A stretch of 64,000 nt of DNA from Leptospira andrefontaineae (GCF_004770105.1 NZ_RQEY01000005.1:372001-436000); one strand, 5' to 3'; positions 31,933 through 42,198 are shown, numbered from the stretch's first letter. Numbers and translations are program-made. Notes: generated by a model from the letters alone, not told the origin.

Positions 31933-31960
31933 ATAATAGATTTTCGGAAACAAAGTACAA
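31933..31960 (-). promoter_or_regulatory. Candidate promoter for the fliF cluster
   Basis: On the minus strand TTGTAC (31955-31960), a 16-bp spacer and TATTAT (31933-31938) lie ~30 bp before the fliF start. The -10 box is good; the -35 box matches only in TTG. The rest of the 238-bp divergent gap to 32147 is very AT-rich and holds no other feature I can support. Confidence 0.35.
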
Positions 31961-32146
31961 TCCCTTTTTAAAAAAACTTTAGAATTTTTTTATTTTCTCC
32001 GGATTTTTTATATTAACTCTTTTGGAAACAGCCTCGAAGCAAAAATTAAATTTAGTTGTACATAATTGCTATTCTTATGTTTAGTGGAATTCTGTTTGCT
32101 TGGGATTTCTGCTTAGGAATTGTCTAGGAAATAAAACATTTTGAAC

Positions 32147-32887
32147 ATGAAACTCACCGAAGAACATTCAAATTTTATAAATCTAGAGGAAGCAATCCAG
32201 TTAGAAGAATATTTCAAAACTTTAATATCAGCGGAGAAGGTCTCTAAGATCCAAGAAGTCGCTTCTTTTCGCACAAAGTACTTAACAATTGTAATGGAAG
32301 ATATATTCCAACCTTATAATGCTAGTGCTCCTGTAAGAACTTCTGAATGTTTAGGCTTAACTGATATCCACGTAATAGAAAACCGAAACACTTATAGGCC
32401 TAATGAAGGCATTTCTCTCGGTGCTCAAAAATGGCTAAAAATTCACAAATACCAAAAACCGGATTTCGATAATACTAGACATTGTATAAGCGGTTTAAAG
32501 GAGAAGGGTTACAGGATCGTAGCAACCTCTCCTCATACATTAGAAAATTCTTACGAATTAGATACCTTGCCATTAGATAAACCTTGCGCAGTATTATTCG
32601 GTTCAGAAGAAAAAGGATTATCTTCTTATTCTATGGAAGAAGCAGACGTATTCCTAAAACTTCCAATGTACGGTTTTACTGAAAGTTATAATATTTCGGT
32701 AACGGTGGCGATTGTACTTTCACATCTTGCATTTAGGTTAAGAAAAGAAGTCCCTAACTGGGCTTTAACAGAGGAAGAGCAGGTCCATATCCGGAATTCT
32801 TATTATAAAAAAGTATTGTATAAGGGAAATTTAGTAGAATCGGACCTATTACAACGGATCAGATCCGAAGCAGAAAGGGTCCAATAG
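32147..32887 (+). CDS. TrmH/SpoU-family RNA 2'-O-methyltransferase
   Basis: A 246-residue SPOUT methyltransferase. Motif 1 is APVRTSECLGLTDIHVIE, motif 2 PCAVLFGSEEKGLS, and motif 3 LPMYGFTESYNISVTVAIVLSHLAF, the trefoil-knot S-adenosylmethionine site. The overall arrangement, including a short N-terminal extension and a C-terminal helix, resembles TrmH, which methylates G18 of tRNA; 23S rRNA is an alternative target. I prefer ATG 32147 over TTG 32141. In motif 1 the usual Asn of NxxAxxRT is replaced by Ala (APVRTSE), which is unusual and may affect substrate binding. Confidence 0.85.
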   Translation: MKLTEEHSNFINLEEAIQLEEYFKTLISAEKVSKIQEVASFRTKYLTIVMEDIFQPYNASAPVRTSECLGLTDIHVIENRNTYRPNEGISLGAQKWLKIHKYQKPDFDNTRHCISGLKEKGYRIVATSPHTLENSYELDTLPLDKPCAVLFGSEEKGLSSYSMEEADVFLKLPMYGFTESYNISVTVAIVLSHLAFRLRKEVPNWALTEEEQVHIRNSYYKKVLYKGNLVESDLLQRIRSEAERVQ

Positions 32888-32917
32888 ATCAATTTTTTGG
32901 CGGAATGGTAAGGTAGG

Positions 32918-33799
32918 ATGGAACAATTCAGCAGCGTTTCTAAGTTTATAAAAAAGTTTTCACTAGTATTTGCGGGTATTTTTGCATTTCTATTTATAAC
33001 CAGGCTTATCTATAGTTATGCGGTAGGCCCTGAAACAAATATTATAAACCAAGAACAAGGTTCTTCTATCAATTTTGATTATGGGCGTAAGAACTATGCT
33101 TCTGAAAAGTTTTATGCTCCCCAAGACAAGGCGCCGATTTCCACGTCTTCTCAAAAATATGAGAAGGTAGCGGCTGTTTCTTCTAAAACTTCCGAGTTTG
33201 ATGAAAACGAAAGGAAAACTCGAAAGATGGTAGAAGATGCCAAAGGAGTCATACAATACGAACAAAGATCAGGACTTGCAGGCAAAAGAACATTACAATT
33301 GGGTATTGGTGTAAACCCGGACAAGTTCGACTCAATGGTAGAATCCATTCAAACGATTGGCGTTATAGATTCAATTTCCGTAAATAAGACGGATAAAACA
33401 AACGAATACAAAAACATCACTGCTACCCGCATCTCCTTAGAAAAATCCAAGGCTGGGCTTTTGAGTTTAAAGGGCAGAAACGGTAAAATAGAGGAATTGA
33501 TATCTTTAGAAAAAGAAATTTTAGAAATAGAGGGTAAGATCCAGGACTTAGGAGTAAAGTTAGGTGAATTCGATCAGGAGAATGAATTCTGTACGATCAA
33601 ATTCACTCTAAAGGAAACGGGCGCTGTTGCTGGCGGATTTATTACCTTCTTAAAGAAATGTAAAATATCTTTAGAATGGACTATCAAATACGGATTATTA
33701 TTCTCTTTCCTCTACGCATTCGCGGCGGTTGGCGGATGGATCACTTGGTTTTTTGGAGTGAAAATTCTGGCTTATCTAAGATCTAAAGGAATTTTATGA
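32918..33799 (+). CDS. DUF4349 membrane protein
   Basis: A 293-residue protein with an N-terminal hydrophobic helix (residues ~14-35), a periplasmic DUF4349 domain (LQLGIGVNPDKFDSMVESIQTIGVIDSISVNKTDKTNEYKNITATRISLEKSKAGLLSL), a short coiled coil and a C-terminal transmembrane helix (~255-280). Many DUF4349 proteins are lipoproteins of unknown role; this one appears anchored at both ends. Its stop overlaps the start of the cysteine-repeat gene (ATGA), so the two are translationally coupled. Confidence 0.82.
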   Translation: MEQFSSVSKFIKKFSLVFAGIFAFLFITRLIYSYAVGPETNIINQEQGSSINFDYGRKNYASEKFYAPQDKAPISTSSQKYEKVAAVSSKTSEFDENERKTRKMVEDAKGVIQYEQRSGLAGKRTLQLGIGVNPDKFDSMVESIQTIGVIDSISVNKTDKTNEYKNITATRISLEKSKAGLLSLKGRNGKIEELISLEKEILEIEGKIQDLGVKLGEFDQENEFCTIKFTLKETGAVAGGFITFLKKCKISLEWTIKYGLLFSFLYAFAAVGGWITWFFGVKILAYLRSKGIL

Positions 33800-34314
33800 A
33801 ACTCGATAAGGTAAATGTTTCTATGAATTATTATAAAAGTTTTCATTTTCTTTTGATTAGCACGATTCTCGTGATCTTGTCGATCGATCTCAATGCACAA
33901 AGTTCGGGCAAATGTGGTTATATACGTGATAGTGATCTAAAAAATATGTGTTTGGCCCAAGCTGAACAAAGTTCGAGCTATTGCGGCCGCATCCGCAACG
34001 AAGATCAGAAAAATTTGTGCAGAGCTCGGGTTGAAAAAAACCGCAGTTACTGCGGCCGTATTCGTGATAACGATATGAAGAATGACTGTTTAGCCCAACT
34101 TGGGCAAAGCTCGAGCAAATGTGGTTATATAAGTGATAGCGATGAGGAGAACATGTGTTTGGCTCAAGTTAAACAAAGTTCAAGCTATTGTGGTCGTATC
34201 CGCAACGAAGACCAGAAAAATTTTTGTAGAGCACGAGTTGAAAAAAGTTCAAGTTACTGCGGTCGCATTCGTGATAACGATCTTAAGAATAAATGTAGAA
34301 CCGAAGTTAGGTAA
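33796..34314 (+). CDS. Secreted cysteine-repeat protein (six 23-residue repeats)
   Basis: A 172-residue protein. Residues 10-35 are a signal peptide (FHFLLISTILVILSIDLNAQ). The remainder is exactly six repeats of 23 residues with the pattern SSSYCGRIRNEDQKNxCRARVEK, each with two Cys, twelve in all. Repeats 1-3 and 4-6 are pairwise most alike (1 with 4, 2 with 5, 3 with 6), so a 69-residue block was duplicated. Paired Cys suggest disulphides in the periplasm or outside. I do not recognise the family. ATG 33796 overlaps the DUF4349 gene; ATG 33823 would start closer to the signal peptide. Confidence 0.8.
   Translation: MKLDKVNVSMNYYKSFHFLLISTILVILSIDLNAQSSGKCGYIRDSDLKNMCLAQAEQSSSYCGRIRNEDQKNLCRARVEKNRSYCGRIRDNDMKNDCLAQLGQSSSKCGYISDSDEENMCLAQVKQSSSYCGRIRNEDQKNFCRARVEKSSSYCGRIRDNDLKNKCRTEVR
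33901..34314 (+). repeat. Tandem 69-bp coding repeat with 207-bp higher-order duplication
   Basis: Units start at 33901, 33970, 34039, 34108, 34177 and 34246. Units 1-3 (33901-34107) and 4-6 (34108-34314) form two copies of a 207-bp block. Such a tract could change length by slippage or recombination. Confidence 0.8.
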
Positions 34315-34363
34315 AATATTTATTCGAGCAATGATCTCTGCGACTCCGTAAATCTTAGAGTCT

Positions 34364-35470
34364 TTAATTCAGATTCGATTTGGAAAAGAAAAATTGTAGG
34401 AGTTTTCTCATTTGATTTGTAGGAACTCCTGCTCCCAAATACTCTCCGTCCACCCAGATCTCGAAATGTAAATGGATGTTCTCATCATTTCCTTTTGCTT
34501 CTCCCATTAGACCTGAGTTTCCTACATTACCTATCTCATCACCTGATTTTACTTTTGCACCGAGCTTGATGCCTCTTTTGATAGAAGAAAGATGATTAAA
34601 GGAGGTCATGACCCCATTCCCATGATCGATCCAAACCTGCCTGCCTCCAAAATCTTTTTCTACATAAGTGACCCCGTTTTTCTGGGCTAATGCGGAATAC
34701 CTTTGGAATTCGGAAAGTGTCATGGGAGAATAATCTAGATCTGCGCGGATAATTGTTCCATCCGCAGGAGAAACCAAAACATCTTCGAAGGTTAAACGTC
34801 TTGGAGGGCCGACCTTTTCTCGTTTATAATAGATATCTAATCCTTTATGGATCCCGTTCCTATACTCTCTTGGCGCTCCCGGAAGTTGATAATCTTTTTC
34901 GGGAAGAAGTCCGTCCGGAACAGGGTATTGGTAGCCGGTAAATTTATTGGAAACCGAATTTAGAACGGTCCCATTCAGTAAGATCTTAAATTCACCGATC
35001 ACTATATTCTTTTCTTCTTTTTTAGGAAAATATAATCTAAGAATGGATGCATCAATTGGTGGTAGATTATGTTGATTGATCAGATCTACTTTTTCATTTT
35101 TAAAAATAGTCTTCCAGTTTTCTTGGTGAAGAACCTGGATCTCGTATTCTTCCGTTGCTCTTTTGCCTCGGAACATAGGCACCAAAACTTCGATTGAATT
35201 GATCAGTCTTTTGGAACCGAAATCTACGATAATCCATTCGGGTTTATTCTCCCCGGAAGAATACCAATATGATTTAGGATTCGAATCGAATAGATTGAAT
35301 GCTCCGTATTCTTCATCGTAAGAAGAAGATACGGAATAGGAAAAGGGTGCCACTGTAACTTTTCCGAAATCCAAAAAATCAACTTCGGAACCCAAGGAAC
35401 CGTAGGACTTGGGAGCCGCGGATATGCCGAAAGAAAGAGCCGTAAATAAAAGACAGATTTTTCGTATCAT
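34364..35470 (-). CDS. M23 (LytM-type) peptidase with N-terminal discoidin-like domain
   Basis: A 368-residue secreted protein. ATG 35470, 1 bp after the neuB-like stop, gives a clean signal peptide (IRKICLLFTALSFGISAAPKSYG). Residues ~40-170 resemble a discoidin/F5-8C domain (AFNLFDSNPKSYWYSSGENKPEWIIVDFGSKRLINSIEVLVP). The C-terminal domain is M23-like: GIHKGLDIYY, VSPADGTIIRADLDY, VWIDHGNGVMTSFNHLSSIK, GDEIGNVGNSGLMGEAKGNDENIHLHFEIWVDGEYLGAGVPTNQ. HKGLDI and HLHFEIW correspond to zinc sites, with H.G.D and H.H visible. It would cut peptidoglycan cross-links or bind them. Confidence 0.87.
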   Translation of the reverse strand: MIRKICLLFTALSFGISAAPKSYGSLGSEVDFLDFGKVTVAPFSYSVSSSYDEEYGAFNLFDSNPKSYWYSSGENKPEWIIVDFGSKRLINSIEVLVPMFRGKRATEEYEIQVLHQENWKTIFKNEKVDLINQHNLPPIDASILRLYFPKKEEKNIVIGEFKILLNGTVLNSVSNKFTGYQYPVPDGLLPEKDYQLPGAPREYRNGIHKGLDIYYKREKVGPPRRLTFEDVLVSPADGTIIRADLDYSPMTLSEFQRYSALAQKNGVTYVEKDFGGRQVWIDHGNGVMTSFNHLSSIKRGIKLGAKVKSGDEIGNVGNSGLMGEAKGNDENIHLHFEIWVDGEYLGAGVPTNQMRKLLQFFFSKSNLN

Positions 35471-35471
35471 A

Positions 35472-36485
35472 TTAAGATAAGAAAGATTCTCCCGGTTTTG
35501 GACCTTTACCTTGTTTGACGAGTGAATTTGCCTCATCTAACTTCCAAGAATCAAAATATCTTTTATCTTCTTGGCTTAGGTCGGGACGGAGTGAGATTGG
35601 ATTTCCGTTTTGGTCTGCATATAATCCTCTTCTACCAAAAAATCTGCCGCCCGCTTCCTGAGGTTGCACTACCTTCTTCTTTTCTCCTCTCATTTGAAAT
35701 GCGAGCCTTGCATTTTCTACGTAAGATTTTAACTCGGAAGGGTCTACAGAAATAGTGTGATCCGGACCGGGGAGAGTTTTATCTAAAGTGAAATGTTTTT
35801 CTAAAACGCTTGCACCGAGTGATACTGCCAATGCTCCTGCAAGACTCCCTGAAGTATGGTCCGAAAAACCCAAAGGACCATTGAATATATTTTTATAATA
35901 TTCTAAAGTTTGTAAATTTGCTTTTTCCGGAGGAGTCGGATAGAGAGAAACACAATGGAATAATACTAGATCTTTTACTTTCTCGGATTCCAAAAGTTCT
36001 AATGCACGAATGACTTCGAAACCTTCTGCAGCGCCGCTGGATAAAAATAATGGGAGTCCTGTGCCTGCACATTTTTGCAGAAGTTGTTTGTTTACGATGT
36101 CTCCGCTTGCAATCTTGAGAGCTTTCACTCCTAAGTTTACTAAAAGGTCCACACTTCCCGGATCCAAAGGAGTGGATAAGAAGAAGAGACCTTCTTCCTT
36201 TGCAGTTTTTTGGAATTCAATATGTAGTTTTTCTGAAAGTTCGTAAGTCTGGAAAATGTCTACGAGGACTTTCGCTTTGGGATTTTTAACATCTAAAAAA
36301 TTTTCAGTCTTATATGTTTGGAATTTTACCGCATCCGCGCCAGCCTGTTTCGCAGCCCGGATAGTTTTCTTTCCTAATTCCAGATCAGCGTTATGATTCA
36401 ATCCGATCTCAGCGATTATAAACGGGGAAGAATCCGGACCGATCTCCCATTTATCTTCCAAACGAAAACTTTTCGAAAAAGACAT
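35472..36485 (-). CDS. NeuB-family sialic acid (nonulosonate) synthase
   Basis: A 337-residue enzyme condensing phosphoenolpyruvate with a hexosamine to give a nonulosonic acid. Signatures: FIIAEIGLNHNADLELGKKTIRAAKQAGADAVKFQTYKTENF, FLSTPLDPGSVDLLVNLGVKALKIASGDI, LFHCVSLYPTPPEKANLQTL, GFSDHTSGSLAGALAVSLGASVLEKHFTLDKTLPGPDHTISVDP. The C-terminus has only a short remnant of the antifreeze-like SAF domain (GRRGLYADQNGNPIS). Leptospires are known to make nonulosonic acids for surface glycans, but no neuA or neuC gene is adjacent, so the exact sugar is not known. Confidence 0.9.
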   Translation of the reverse strand: MSFSKSFRLEDKWEIGPDSSPFIIAEIGLNHNADLELGKKTIRAAKQAGADAVKFQTYKTENFLDVKNPKAKVLVDIFQTYELSEKLHIEFQKTAKEEGLFFLSTPLDPGSVDLLVNLGVKALKIASGDIVNKQLLQKCAGTGLPLFLSSGAAEGFEVIRALELLESEKVKDLVLFHCVSLYPTPPEKANLQTLEYYKNIFNGPLGFSDHTSGSLAGALAVSLGASVLEKHFTLDKTLPGPDHTISVDPSELKSYVENARLAFQMRGEKKKVVQPQEAGGRFFGRRGLYADQNGNPISLRPDLSQEDKRYFDSWKLDEANSLVKQGKGPKPGESFLS

Positions 36486-36563
36486 TCTTTCTCCTGAAAT
36501 AAAAGGGTGAATACCCTTAAGACTAGGATCGGAATACCTGGTCGGAAAGGGAAGGATTAAAGT

Positions 36564-38519
36564 TCACTTCTCAGGAAAGATCCGATTCGTATTCAGAAGT
36601 TCATAACTCAAATTCAAAAACGCCTTTGCCTTCCGTTCATATTCGTCGCAGGTTTCCTTAATAGAGGCACACTTGGACTTGTTCTTACTCCAAGGCATAG
36701 GATAGGCTTCTCTGAGTTCACCTTCTGTGGATCTATAAAGAGCATATTCATTCTCGATCCAACCGATCACACTTGAAAATGCAAAATAAGAACCGCCGGT
36801 TTTGGATCGGGCTGAATGAGAAAGTAGATCCTTACCGAAGGAAGAAAATTTTACCTTCTTACCTACGAGCCCTAGGATAGTCGGTATCACGTCCAGTTGA
36901 GAAGAAACTTGAGGATCTAATTCCGGTTTTATATATTTAGGAGAATAGATCAAAAGTGGAATATTACGGTCTTCGAATGGATTCAGATCTCTATGATGAG
37001 TATGATCTGCTACAAAAATAAAAATAGTGTTCTGGAAATAAGGAGACTTTTTGGCCTTCTCCATAAATTTTCCAATGGATTTATCCGAATATGCGTAAGT
37101 ATTAAAATAATCCGAATCTTTCATAGTTTCCGGATAAGGATTTTCTCCTATTTCCGGAACTTGATAAGGATAATGAGTTGTTAATGTTAAACTGACTGCG
37201 GCAAAAGGTTGTTTTGCTTTTGCGATAGTCGCATGAAGTTCTTCTAATACATCCCCATCATAGAATCCCCAGGCTCCCGATTTATATTTTCCTGTTTTTT
37301 CGATTTCCTCTTTTCCAATGATCGTGTCGAAACCCCAATGAGGGAAAAGAAAACTCATATTATCAAATCCTACATCTCCACCATGCACGAAGTATGTGGA
37401 ATATCCCAAGGTTTTTAGTAAGGATCCAAGCCCTCCAAAATTTCCAAGCACCTGATGGGTCCTAACAACTGTTATCCCTGGCCGATCCGGGATCCCTGTG
37501 AGAACTGACATTAGCCCGTTTACTGTTCTTCCACCTGTTGCAAAAAATCTGGGAAAATATCTGCCTTCTTTTGTTAGAGAATTAAAATTGGGAGCTAGTT
37601 CTTTTCCTCCAACAATTCCATCTCCGTTTGGTTTCAGGAATTTTCCTGTCCAGCTTTCTAAAAGAATAAGAACTATATTTGGAGGAGTTTCTTTTCTTGT
37701 TTCTAAAGTTTCTCTTAAAAGAGGATATTCAGGATCTATGAACTTTGCGCCTGGATAATCGATCTCTTTTTGCACGATCCGGATCGATTCTTCTTTAGAC
37801 ATTTCTAATTCAGGAAGAATCGATTTGGATTTTAGATCCATGATCGTAGTGAATACCCCATTTAAAGGAAGTTGGTTTAAGAAAGGATTTTCCGAATGGA
37901 TTGCTTCTGTGGATCTTAACGGCCTTGATTGGGTTCCTCCTCGGAAGAGAAGTAATAATAAAATAATGGAGATAGGGACCTGCGCCAATTCTCTGGTCTT
38001 GTTTTCAGAAGAATATTCGTATCCATTGTACTTTATAAAAAGATAAATTAATGTCGGAAGACCTATAAAAATTCCGATCAATCCCAAAATTACTTTTAAA
38101 GTATCATTCTTTACCGCGGCTTCTATTAGAATAAGTAGGTCTTTTCCTAAAAATACAAAACCTTCGTAGCCTAGGTGTTTATCCGCCTCTCCGAAATAGA
38201 TTGTATCTCCGATCAAATGGCCGGTCATCCATAAGAATAATGGGATTGGCAGAATTCCCCAAATATATCTATAGATTTTCCAACGGTTTGGGTAATGAAA
38301 AGAAGATAGGATCCATGATAAACCGATTACGATCGAGATCACGCATAGATCGAAACGAATTCCGATCAAAAACGAGATGATTACCTCGCCAATTGGGGAA
38401 TTTCCCAATTTGGAAATATAGATAAAGAGTAAGGCAAATCTAAAAATAGTTAAAAGTATTAAAAAACAGAAAGAGTAAAATAAAATTATCCTAAGGTTTG
38501 AAGGTAGCCTTTTTATCAT
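36564..38519 (-). CDS. LtaS-like sulfatase-family phosphoglycerol/phosphoethanolamine transferase
   Basis: A 651-residue membrane enzyme with five N-terminal transmembrane helices and an extracytoplasmic alkaline-phosphatase/sulfatase domain. PNIVLILLESWTGKFLKP holds the first metal ligand, FFATGGRTVNGLMSVLTGIP the probable catalytic Thr, and FVHGGDVGFDNM and FIFVADHTHHRD the later metal ligands. It resembles lipoteichoic acid synthase, but in a diderm it more likely moves phosphoglycerol or phosphoethanolamine onto a periplasmic glycan or lipid. It starts 2 bp after feoB, so it is probably in the same transcript. Confidence 0.85.
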   Translation of the reverse strand: MIKRLPSNLRIILFYSFCFLILLTIFRFALLFIYISKLGNSPIGEVIISFLIGIRFDLCVISIVIGLSWILSSFHYPNRWKIYRYIWGILPIPLFLWMTGHLIGDTIYFGEADKHLGYEGFVFLGKDLLILIEAAVKNDTLKVILGLIGIFIGLPTLIYLFIKYNGYEYSSENKTRELAQVPISIILLLLLFRGGTQSRPLRSTEAIHSENPFLNQLPLNGVFTTIMDLKSKSILPELEMSKEESIRIVQKEIDYPGAKFIDPEYPLLRETLETRKETPPNIVLILLESWTGKFLKPNGDGIVGGKELAPNFNSLTKEGRYFPRFFATGGRTVNGLMSVLTGIPDRPGITVVRTHQVLGNFGGLGSLLKTLGYSTYFVHGGDVGFDNMSFLFPHWGFDTIIGKEEIEKTGKYKSGAWGFYDGDVLEELHATIAKAKQPFAAVSLTLTTHYPYQVPEIGENPYPETMKDSDYFNTYAYSDKSIGKFMEKAKKSPYFQNTIFIFVADHTHHRDLNPFEDRNIPLLIYSPKYIKPELDPQVSSQLDVIPTILGLVGKKVKFSSFGKDLLSHSARSKTGGSYFAFSSVIGWIENEYALYRSTEGELREAYPMPWSKNKSKCASIKETCDEYERKAKAFLNLSYELLNTNRIFPEK

Positions 38520-38521
38520 TC

Positions 38522-40663
38522 TTAATTCCAGCCTAAAGATTTAGAAAAATGGAAAACTAAAAAAGAAGAAGTATATGCAAGAACCGTCATGTATGTGAAC
38601 ATAAAAACCGGCCAGAAAAGTGAATTTGTTTCTTTTCTTACAACCGCAAGAGTAGACATACATTGGCAGGCGAATGCAAAAAACACAAGTAAACTAAGTG
38701 CGCTTGCAATCGTCCAAACAGGTTTTCCGGTTTCAGGATCTTTATCTTTTCTGAGTGCAGACCTTAGATTTTCATCCTCGGAATCTTCTCCTTGGACCCC
38801 GTATACGATGGACAATGTGGATACCATTACTTCTCTCGCTGCGAATGAAGTAATGATCCCGAGTCCCATCTTCCAACCGAAACCTATCGGTTCTAAAATC
38901 GGCTCCATCATTTTTCCCATTCGTCCTGCGTATGATTCGGAGATTTGTAAGGACTTTACCTGGGAAGAACTTAAGTTTTGGTTCTTAAGACCTTCTACCC
39001 TTGGATAATTTGCCAAGAACCATAGAATGATAGAAATGAATAAGATTACTTTTCCTGCGTTTCCAATAAAAGCTTTGATCTTCTTATAAACTGTAAAAAA
39101 TAAACTTTTGAGAGAAGGCCATTGGTATCTAGGGAGCTCCATCAAAAAGTAAGCTGGTTCAGATCTGAAAAAAGTTTTTTTAAATAAGAACGCAGCTCCC
39201 ATCGAAGCAAACATTCCCAATAGGAAAAGACCGAATAACGCTAGGACTTTCGGAGAGAAGATCCCAAAAACAGGTTCTGCAGAGAAAACTGTTCCTATAA
39301 CTAAAATATAAACTGGATATCTGGCGGAGCAGGTGATAAGAGGTGATACTAAAATTGTAGTTAGCCTGTCCGCTTTGTTCTCTATGGTCCGGGTTCCCAT
39401 AATCGCAGGGACTGCACAGGCCGCGCTGGAAAGTAATGGTATAAATGATTTTCCTGAAAGTCCGAATCTCCCCATGAATCTATCCATAAGAAAAGAAGCT
39501 CTCGCGATATATCCGCTTTCTTCCATGATCCCTATGAATAAGAAGAGCAGACTAATTTGAGGGATAAAAACTAAAACCGCACCAACTCCTCCTATCATTC
39601 CTTCTTGGATGAGGGAACGCACCGGTCCTTCCGGTAAATAATTCCCTGTCCAATCTGCAAGATCACTGATCCTAGTCTCTATCCAGTCCATTGGCAATTC
39701 TGACCAGGTGAATAAGAATTGGAATACGAGCGCCATGATACCTAAAAAGATCGTAAGCCCCCAGATCGGATGCAAAAGTATTTTATCGGCAAATCCTAAA
39801 ATCCCTTTTTCGGCGATTTCAGAGCCTGAAACTGCTTTGGATAAAAGTTTTTTGATCCAGATGGATCTTTGGACCAACTCTTCTCCATAAGAAAATTCTA
39901 ATTTAGATTTTTCCCATTCAGAATGGATGAAATTTCGAGTTTGTTCTGGGAAAAATTTGGAAGAAGGAAGTCCTGTTTGTAAACTTTCTCCGCTGAATTC
40001 TTTAAAACTATTTTCCAGAACGAATCTAACAGAATCCGGATCGTCTACGGAAAGTTTAGAAAGTACGGATTCGATCAGCGCGGTCCTTTTTTTATCCCAG
40101 GAAAAATCAGGATCGGGCGTTTTGTACGAAGAAGGGTCTGTTAAGACTTTTTCGAAAACTTCTACACCTTCTCCTGATCTTGGGTTTACGAAATAGAAAG
40201 AAACTCCGAAGGCCTTCGATAAAACTTTGAGATCTAAATGAACTCCCTTCTTTTCTAAGGTATCATTCATTGTGACTGCAACTATCATAGGTATCTTCAG
40301 CGAAGATACCTGTAGTAAAAATTGGAGTCCTCTTTCGATTGCAACTGCATCCAATACGAAGATGAGTTTGTCTTCCGTATCTCTAGAAAGAAGAATGCGG
40401 GTTGTTACCTGTTTATCTTCCGATTCTCCGCCTAAACTATAAGCTCCAGGAAGGTCTACTATATGCACGGTCCTATCGTCTGTATGGATGGTACCTTCTG
40501 CCTTTTCTACGGTGACTCCGTGATAGTTTCCCGTTTTTTGTCTAAGTCCTGTAAGTCTGTTGAATAATGTGGACTTTCCGCAGTTTGGATTTCCAGTAAG
40601 TAAAACTCTGGATTTTTCTGTTTTTTGCTCCGGAGTCTGTATTTCAGTATTTAATAATTTCAT
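38522..40663 (-). CDS. feoB: Ferrous iron transporter FeoB
   Basis: A 713-residue FeoB. The N-terminal GTPase domain shows [16 protein letters not shown] (G1), [14 protein letters not shown] (G2) and [12 protein letters not shown] (G3), followed by the GDI helices. The membrane part carries the two inverted Gate motifs ([73 protein letters not shown]), with the conserved Cys and the C-S-A-R segment. It imports Fe2+ across the inner membrane. It follows feoA by 3 bp. Confidence 0.96.
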   Translation of the reverse strand: MKLLNTEIQTPEQKTEKSRVLLTGNPNCGKSTLFNRLTGLRQKTGNYHGVTVEKAEGTIHTDDRTVHIVDLPGAYSLGGESEDKQVTTRILLSRDTEDKLIFVLDAVAIERGLQFLLQVSSLKIPMIVAVTMNDTLEKKGVHLDLKVLSKAFGVSFYFVNPRSGEGVEVFEKVLTDPSSYKTPDPDFSWDKKRTALIESVLSKLSVDDPDSVRFVLENSFKEFSGESLQTGLPSSKFFPEQTRNFIHSEWEKSKLEFSYGEELVQRSIWIKKLLSKAVSGSEIAEKGILGFADKILLHPIWGLTIFLGIMALVFQFLFTWSELPMDWIETRISDLADWTGNYLPEGPVRSLIQEGMIGGVGAVLVFIPQISLLFLFIGIMEESGYIARASFLMDRFMGRFGLSGKSFIPLLSSAACAVPAIMGTRTIENKADRLTTILVSPLITCSARYPVYILVIGTVFSAEPVFGIFSPKVLALFGLFLLGMFASMGAAFLFKKTFFRSEPAYFLMELPRYQWPSLKSLFFTVYKKIKAFIGNAGKVILFISIILWFLANYPRVEGLKNQNLSSSQVKSLQISESYAGRMGKMMEPILEPIGFGWKMGLGIITSFAAREVMVSTLSIVYGVQGEDSEDENLRSALRKDKDPETGKPVWTIASALSLLVFFAFACQCMSTLAVVRKETNSLFWPVFMFTYMTVLAYTSSFLVFHFSKSLGWN

Positions 40664-40666
40664 AAA

Positions 40667-40900
40667 CTAGTTCAATTCCAGAAGGTCCGCTTCTAATTTC
40701 CGAATGGCCAGTCGGACAAGGCCTAATTTTACGATCATCTTATCTTGGTCCTGGAATTTTCGGACCACAGTGATTTTTGTTCCGGGGAGAAAACCCATGT
40801 CTAAAAGGTTTCGTACTAGTCCCGTTTTTCCGGATTCGTTTTTAATTCCGGTAATTTTACCGGATTCTCCCTCTTCTAATTCGAAAAGTTTGGATTTCAT
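40667..40900 (-). CDS. feoA: FeoA, ferrous iron transport accessory protein
   Basis: A 77-residue SH3-like protein: [59 protein letters not shown]. The LLDMGFLPG motif is diagnostic. FeoA is needed for FeoB activity. Its ATG overlaps the ubiB-like stop by 4 bp. Confidence 0.95.
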   Translation of the reverse strand: MKSKLFELEEGESGKITGIKNESGKTGLVRNLLDMGFLPGTKITVVRKFQDQDKMIVKLGLVRLAIRKLEADLLELN

Positions 40901-42198
40901 TTTATAAATTTTTCCCTATCCCGGATCAGATCTAATTCAGGCGCGAAAGATTTGATATATCTATCAAAGTATAAGATTTGTTTGATAAGAAGTCCAAACT
41001 CTTTGGGGATCTTTAATCCATTCCTATCCGAAATATCTCGGAACTCGAAAAGAATAGTATTCATCTTCTTCTCGTCGAAAGCGTCCAACTCTCCCATTTG
41101 GATGTCCAGGACCATCTTACTCATTTGGTCAAAAACAGTCTCAAGATCCTTGGCTAATTTTTTCTCGTCTATTCCAGAGGCAGTTCCATCCATACGGACC
41201 AAACCGCTTGCGATCCTGTCTGTTCTATTCAGTGCGAGTCCTTCTAAAAAGATCATTAGACCTTCCCAAACTTTGGAGGAAATCCTTCCCACGATCCCGA
41301 AATCGATAAAACCTACTGTTCCATCTCTTAGGATCATTAGGTTTCCTGCATGTACGTCCGCATGGAAAAACCCTGATTTAGAAAGTGTGGAAAACCAGAT
41401 CTCCAACGCATCTGAAAGTGTTTTGGAAGGATCTTTGCTGAATTTTCGAAGAGAAGTTTCGTCGGTAATGGGAGCTCCGTAGAATTTTTCCATGACCAAA
41501 ACTTTTTTGGTGCTAAGTTCTCTGTAAATTTTAGGAACTCTTGCTCTGGTTTCGCCGGAAGATAGAAGATACCTTTCGAATTCTTCGCAATTGTTTGCTT
41601 CTTTTATAAAATCTATTTCTTCTAAGATGGAAGATTGGAACATTCCCACCATTTCTGAAAGCCCAGATTTATTCAGCCCAGGCACAAATATTTCGAATAG
41701 TTTGGATGCTAAGAATAGAAGGTTTAAATCAGCTCCTAACGCACTTTCGATATCCGGTCTTTGTACTTTTACGACTACGTCCAAACCGTCTTTTGTCACT
41801 GCAGAATGGACTTGCGCGATAGACGCAGATGCCATCGGGACCGGATCTATACTTTGGAATAATTTTTGGTAATCTCTACCCAGTTCTTTTTTTAATACTT
41901 TCTGGACTTCTGAGAAAGGAAGTGGTCGTACGGAATCCAAACATTTTTGCATCTCTGTTACGATCTCTTCTGGGAAAAGAGAAGGGGCAGAAGCGATGAA
42001 CTGGCCTAATTTAATATACGTTGCGCCTAATTCTTCAAACGCTTCTCTCAATCGGACCGGAATATTACGGGAACTACTTCCTCCTGTAGCCAAATCTTTT
42101 AAAAGGAGGATGGTTTTGGTGGAAAAAACATAACTACTGGTCACTATACGACTAGCGCTGTTTACCCCTTGCAGAAGTTGATCGAGGAATCCTGGCAT
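40897..42198 (-). CDS. UbiB/ABC1/AarF-family atypical kinase
   Basis: A 433-residue protein of the UbiB family. Family hallmarks are the KxGQ motif ([34 protein letters not shown]), the Ala-rich loop ([14 protein letters not shown]) in place of the kinase P loop, [13 protein letters not shown] and [10 protein letters not shown]. Most members support ubiquinone or other lipid biology. The usual C-terminal transmembrane helices are absent. It is the first gene of a four-gene run with feoA, feoB and the LtaS-like gene, linked by overlaps of 4, -3 and -2 bp. Confidence 0.9.
   Translation of the reverse strand: MPGFLDQLLQGVNSASRIVTSSYVFSTKTILLLKDLATGGSSSRNIPVRLREAFEELGATYIKLGQFIASAPSLFPEEIVTEMQKCLDSVRPLPFSEVQKVLKKELGRDYQKLFQSIDPVPMASASIAQVHSAVTKDGLDVVVKVQRPDIESALGADLNLLFLASKLFEIFVPGLNKSGLSEMVGMFQSSILEEIDFIKEANNCEEFERYLLSSGETRARVPKIYRELSTKKVLVMEKFYGAPITDETSLRKFSKDPSKTLSDALEIWFSTLSKSGFFHADVHAGNLMILRDGTVGFIDFGIVGRISSKVWEGLMIFLEGLALNRTDRIASGLVRMDGTASGIDEKKLAKDLETVFDQMSKMVLDIQMGELDAFDEKKMNTILFEFRDISDRNGLKIPKEFGLLIKQILYFDRYIKSFAPELDLIRDREKFIK

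Noticed and set aside
33901..34314. Possible CRISPR array
   Set aside because: The repeats are contiguous 69-bp coding units without spacers and translate as a regular protein repeat.
34320..34360. GACTC...GAGTC hairpin between convergent genes
   Set aside because: A five-base stem with an 11-base loop is too weak to call a terminator.
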